This document shows positions 62,414-64,000 of a DNA stretch of 64,000 bases, piece after piece (the stretch's first letter is position 1; each line of letters starts with the position of its first letter). This DNA is from Methylorubrum extorquens (lineage in GTDB: Bacteria > Pseudomonadota > Alphaproteobacteria > Rhizobiales > Beijerinckiaceae): assembly GCF_024169925.1 (NCBI RefSeq), contig NZ_JALJXF010000001.1, positions 339,501 to 403,500 on the forward strand, given 5' to 3'. The position numbers and the translations under genes are program-made. The notes below the pieces were generated by a model, which saw only the letters and a list, made by a program, of their open reading frames with translations, did no database searches and was not told the DNA's origin.

Positions 62414-63664
62414 TTACGCCGCCGTCTCGGGGCGGTTCTCGCGCATCAGCTTCACGAAGCGCTCGAACAGGTAGTGGCTGTCACGCGGGCCCGGAGAGGC
62501 TTCCGGGTGGTGCTGCACCGAGAAGGCCGGGCGGTCGGTCAGTGACAGCCCGCAATTCGATCCGTCGAACAGCGAAACGTGGGTCTCGACTGCGGTGTCG
62601 GGCAAGCTTTTCGGATCGACCGCGAAGCCGTGGTTCATCGAGACGATTTCGACCTTGCCGGTGGTGTGGTCCTTCACCGGATGATTCGCGCCGTGATGGC
62701 CCTGACCCATCTTCACCGTGCGCCCGCCGAGCGCGAGGCCCATGAGCTGGTGGCCGAGGCAGATGCCGAAGGTCGGCACCCGCTCATCCAAGAGCTTGCG
62801 GATCACCGGCACGGCGTACTCGCCGGTCGCGGCCGGGTCACCGGGGCCGTTGGAGAGGAACACGCCGTCCGGCTTCAAGGCCAGGATGTCCTCGGCCTTG
62901 GTCGTCGCCGGCACCACCGTCACGTCGCAGCCGGCTTCCGCGAGCAGGCGCAGGATGTTGCGCTTCACGCCGTAATCGATGGCGACCACCTTCAAGCCCT
63001 GGCCCGGCGCCCGCGAGCCGTAGCCGCCCTTCACCGCCCAGACGGTCTCGGTCCAGGCCGTGGTCTCGCGGGAGGTCACCGGCGGCACGAGGTCGAGACC
63101 TTCCATCGGCGCGAGCGCCGCCGCGCGGCGTTGAAGCGCCTCGCGGTCGAACTTGCCCTCGGGATCGTTGGCGATCACGGCGTTGGGCATGCCGCGGTCC
63201 CGGATCAGCGCGGTCAGCGCCCGCGTGTCGATCCCGGTGATGCCGACGATGCCGCGAGCCTTGAGCCAGCCGTCGAGATGCGAGGAGGAGCGCCAGTTCG
63301 ACGGCTTGGTGACGGCCGAGGCGATCACCGCCCCGCGCACGCCGGAGGCCGGCGCCGCTTCGAGGCTCTCCAGATCCTCGTCGTTGGTGCCGACATTGCC
63401 GATATGCGGGAAGGTGAAGGTCACGATCTGCCCGGCATAGGACGGGTCGGTCAGGATCTCCTGATAGCCCGTCATCGCCGTGTTGAAGCAGACCTCGCCG
63501 TCGGCCGCACCGGTCTGGCCGATGCCGAAGCCTTCGAGCACGGTGCCGTCGGCCAGCACGAGCAGCGCCGTCACCAGCGGTTCGCTCCAGGGCTCGGGTG
63601 CCTTGGGTTCCGGGTTCGTGCGCGCGGGATCGGCGCGCAGGGTCGCGGGTTCGTCTTGCAGCAT
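62414..63664 (-). CDS. carA: carbamoyl-phosphate synthase small subunit
   Basis: Glutaminase subunit that supplies ammonia for carbamoyl phosphate in arginine and pyrimidine synthesis. The class I glutamine amidotransferase triad region is VPTFGICLGHQLMGLALGG with the nucleophile Cys. His and Glu lie near the C-terminus in FSVQHHPEASPGP. The N-terminal half has the CarA words LEGFGIGQTGAADGEVCFNTAMTGYQEILTDPSYAGQIV. Its 416 residues include a short Pro-rich lead. carB is not in the window. It is divergent from a YqeY-type gene. Confidence 0.97.
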   Translation of the reverse strand: MLQDEPATLRADPARTNPEPKAPEPWSEPLVTALLVLADGTVLEGFGIGQTGAADGEVCFNTAMTGYQEILTDPSYAGQIVTFTFPHIGNVGTNDEDLESLEAAPASGVRGAVIASAVTKPSNWRSSSHLDGWLKARGIVGITGIDTRALTALIRDRGMPNAVIANDPEGKFDREALQRRAAALAPMEGLDLVPPVTSRETTAWTETVWAVKGGYGSRAPGQGLKVVAIDYGVKRNILRLLAEAGCDVTVVPATTKAEDILALKPDGVFLSNGPGDPAATGEYAVPVIRKLLDERVPTFGICLGHQLMGLALGGRTVKMGQGHHGANHPVKDHTTGKVEIVSMNHGFAVDPKSLPDTAVETHVSLFDGSNCGLSLTDRPAFSVQHHPEASPGPRDSHYLFERFVKLMRENRPETAA

Positions 63665-63854
63665 GGGTCCGATCCGGCTTATGTCCGCCGCCTCGCGCGG
63701 CCGCTCATTCGGGCCGCGGGGCAAGGCGATATCTCTGCGGGGCTCATAGCGAGCCGGCCGCGCCCGGGTCAATCTGGGCGCGGACTCAGCCGTGCGCAAT
63801 GCCCTGGACGGATTGGACGTCCGCATCGAAACAGCCGACGGGAGTCATAGCACC

Positions 63855-64000
63855 ATGCTGCGCGAGCGCATCACCGCCGAAATGAAAGCGGCCATGAAGG
63901 CCGGCGAGAAGCAGAAGCTCTCGACCGTGCGCATGATCCAGGCCGCACTCAAGGACCGCGACATCGCCGCGCGCGGCGAGGGTAAGCCTGAGACGAGCGA
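63855..64000 (+). CDS. YqeY/GatB-tail protein, truncated by the window end
   Basis: The first 48 codons of a protein starting LRERITAEMKAAMKAGEKQK and continuing LSTVRMIQAALKDRDIAAR, which matches the N-terminus of the YqeY family (about 150 residues). These proteins resemble the C-terminal part of the GatB tRNA amidotransferase subunit. Only the beginning is present. Its genomic position opposite carA is common in alphaproteobacteria. Confidence 0.85.
   Translation, partial: MLRERITAEMKAAMKAGEKQKLSTVRMIQAALKDRDIAARGEGKPETS

Overview
The window is very GC-rich chromosomal DNA from an alphaproteobacterium of the order Hyphomicrobiales (Rhizobiales). The evidence is a rhizobial-type flagellar motor set (motA, motB, motC, motE), FtcR-type flagellar regulators, an alphaproteobacterial serC leader, HslVU, and a chorismate mutase between ffh and rpsP. 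Product sequences and intergenic repeats look like Methylobacterium/Methylorubrum to me, but that genus call is from memory and was not computed.

Layout. (1) 1-3.5 kb: a small PilZ protein, a large flagellin with a long structured leader, and a convergent FtcR-like regulator, with flagellin and regulator separated by strong terminators. (2) 3.8-9.6 kb: a subgroup-Ic-type aminotransferase, a RecD-like helicase, HemF and a TonB-dependent siderophore receptor. (3) 9.7-13.3 kb: a membrane-integrity operon (PspA-like protein, YqiJ-like protein, flotillin). The PspA-like reading frame carries an N-terminal segment resembling the N-terminal lobe of IS605 OrfB/TnpB. (4) 13.5-24.5 kb: MCP receptor, TrmL, ABC and MATE exporters, MtnA, and the serine pathway serC-serA behind a two-hairpin leader. 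(5) 24.5-30.7 kb: the ffh-aroQ-rpsP-rimM ribosome/SRP operon, with trmD displaced by a three-gene insertion. (6) 30.9-37.1 kb: a coiled-coil protein, a possible 22-codon gene with a near-perfect Shine-Dalgarno, a Rieske oxygenase, an MBL hydrolase, an RhtA-like exporter and HslUV. (7) 37.2-59.1 kb: the flagellar cluster. One arm reads rightwards (motA-fliM-orf-fliN-fliG-flhB-orf-ftcR); the other reads leftwards (flgB-flgC-fliE-flgG-flgA-flgI-motE-flgH-fliL-fliP, then fliF-fliH-motB-motC-fliK-slt). (8) 59.2-64 kb: a heparinase II/III-like protein, a small membrane protein, CarA and the start of a YqeY-like protein.

The flagellar genes cover switch, MS ring, rod, P and L rings, stator with its periplasmic accessories, hook-length control, and part of the export gate. 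The remaining export genes (flhA, fliQ, fliR, fliI) and hook/filament-cap genes are not in the window. Flagellin and a second FtcR copy lie about 34 kb from the cluster.

The most unusual observations are the TnpB-N-like/PspA reading frame with a strong internal start, the tiny gene at 31562-31630, and a REP-like palindrome translated within the N-terminus of MotC. No CRISPR array, rRNA, tRNA, prophage or intact insertion sequence was seen.
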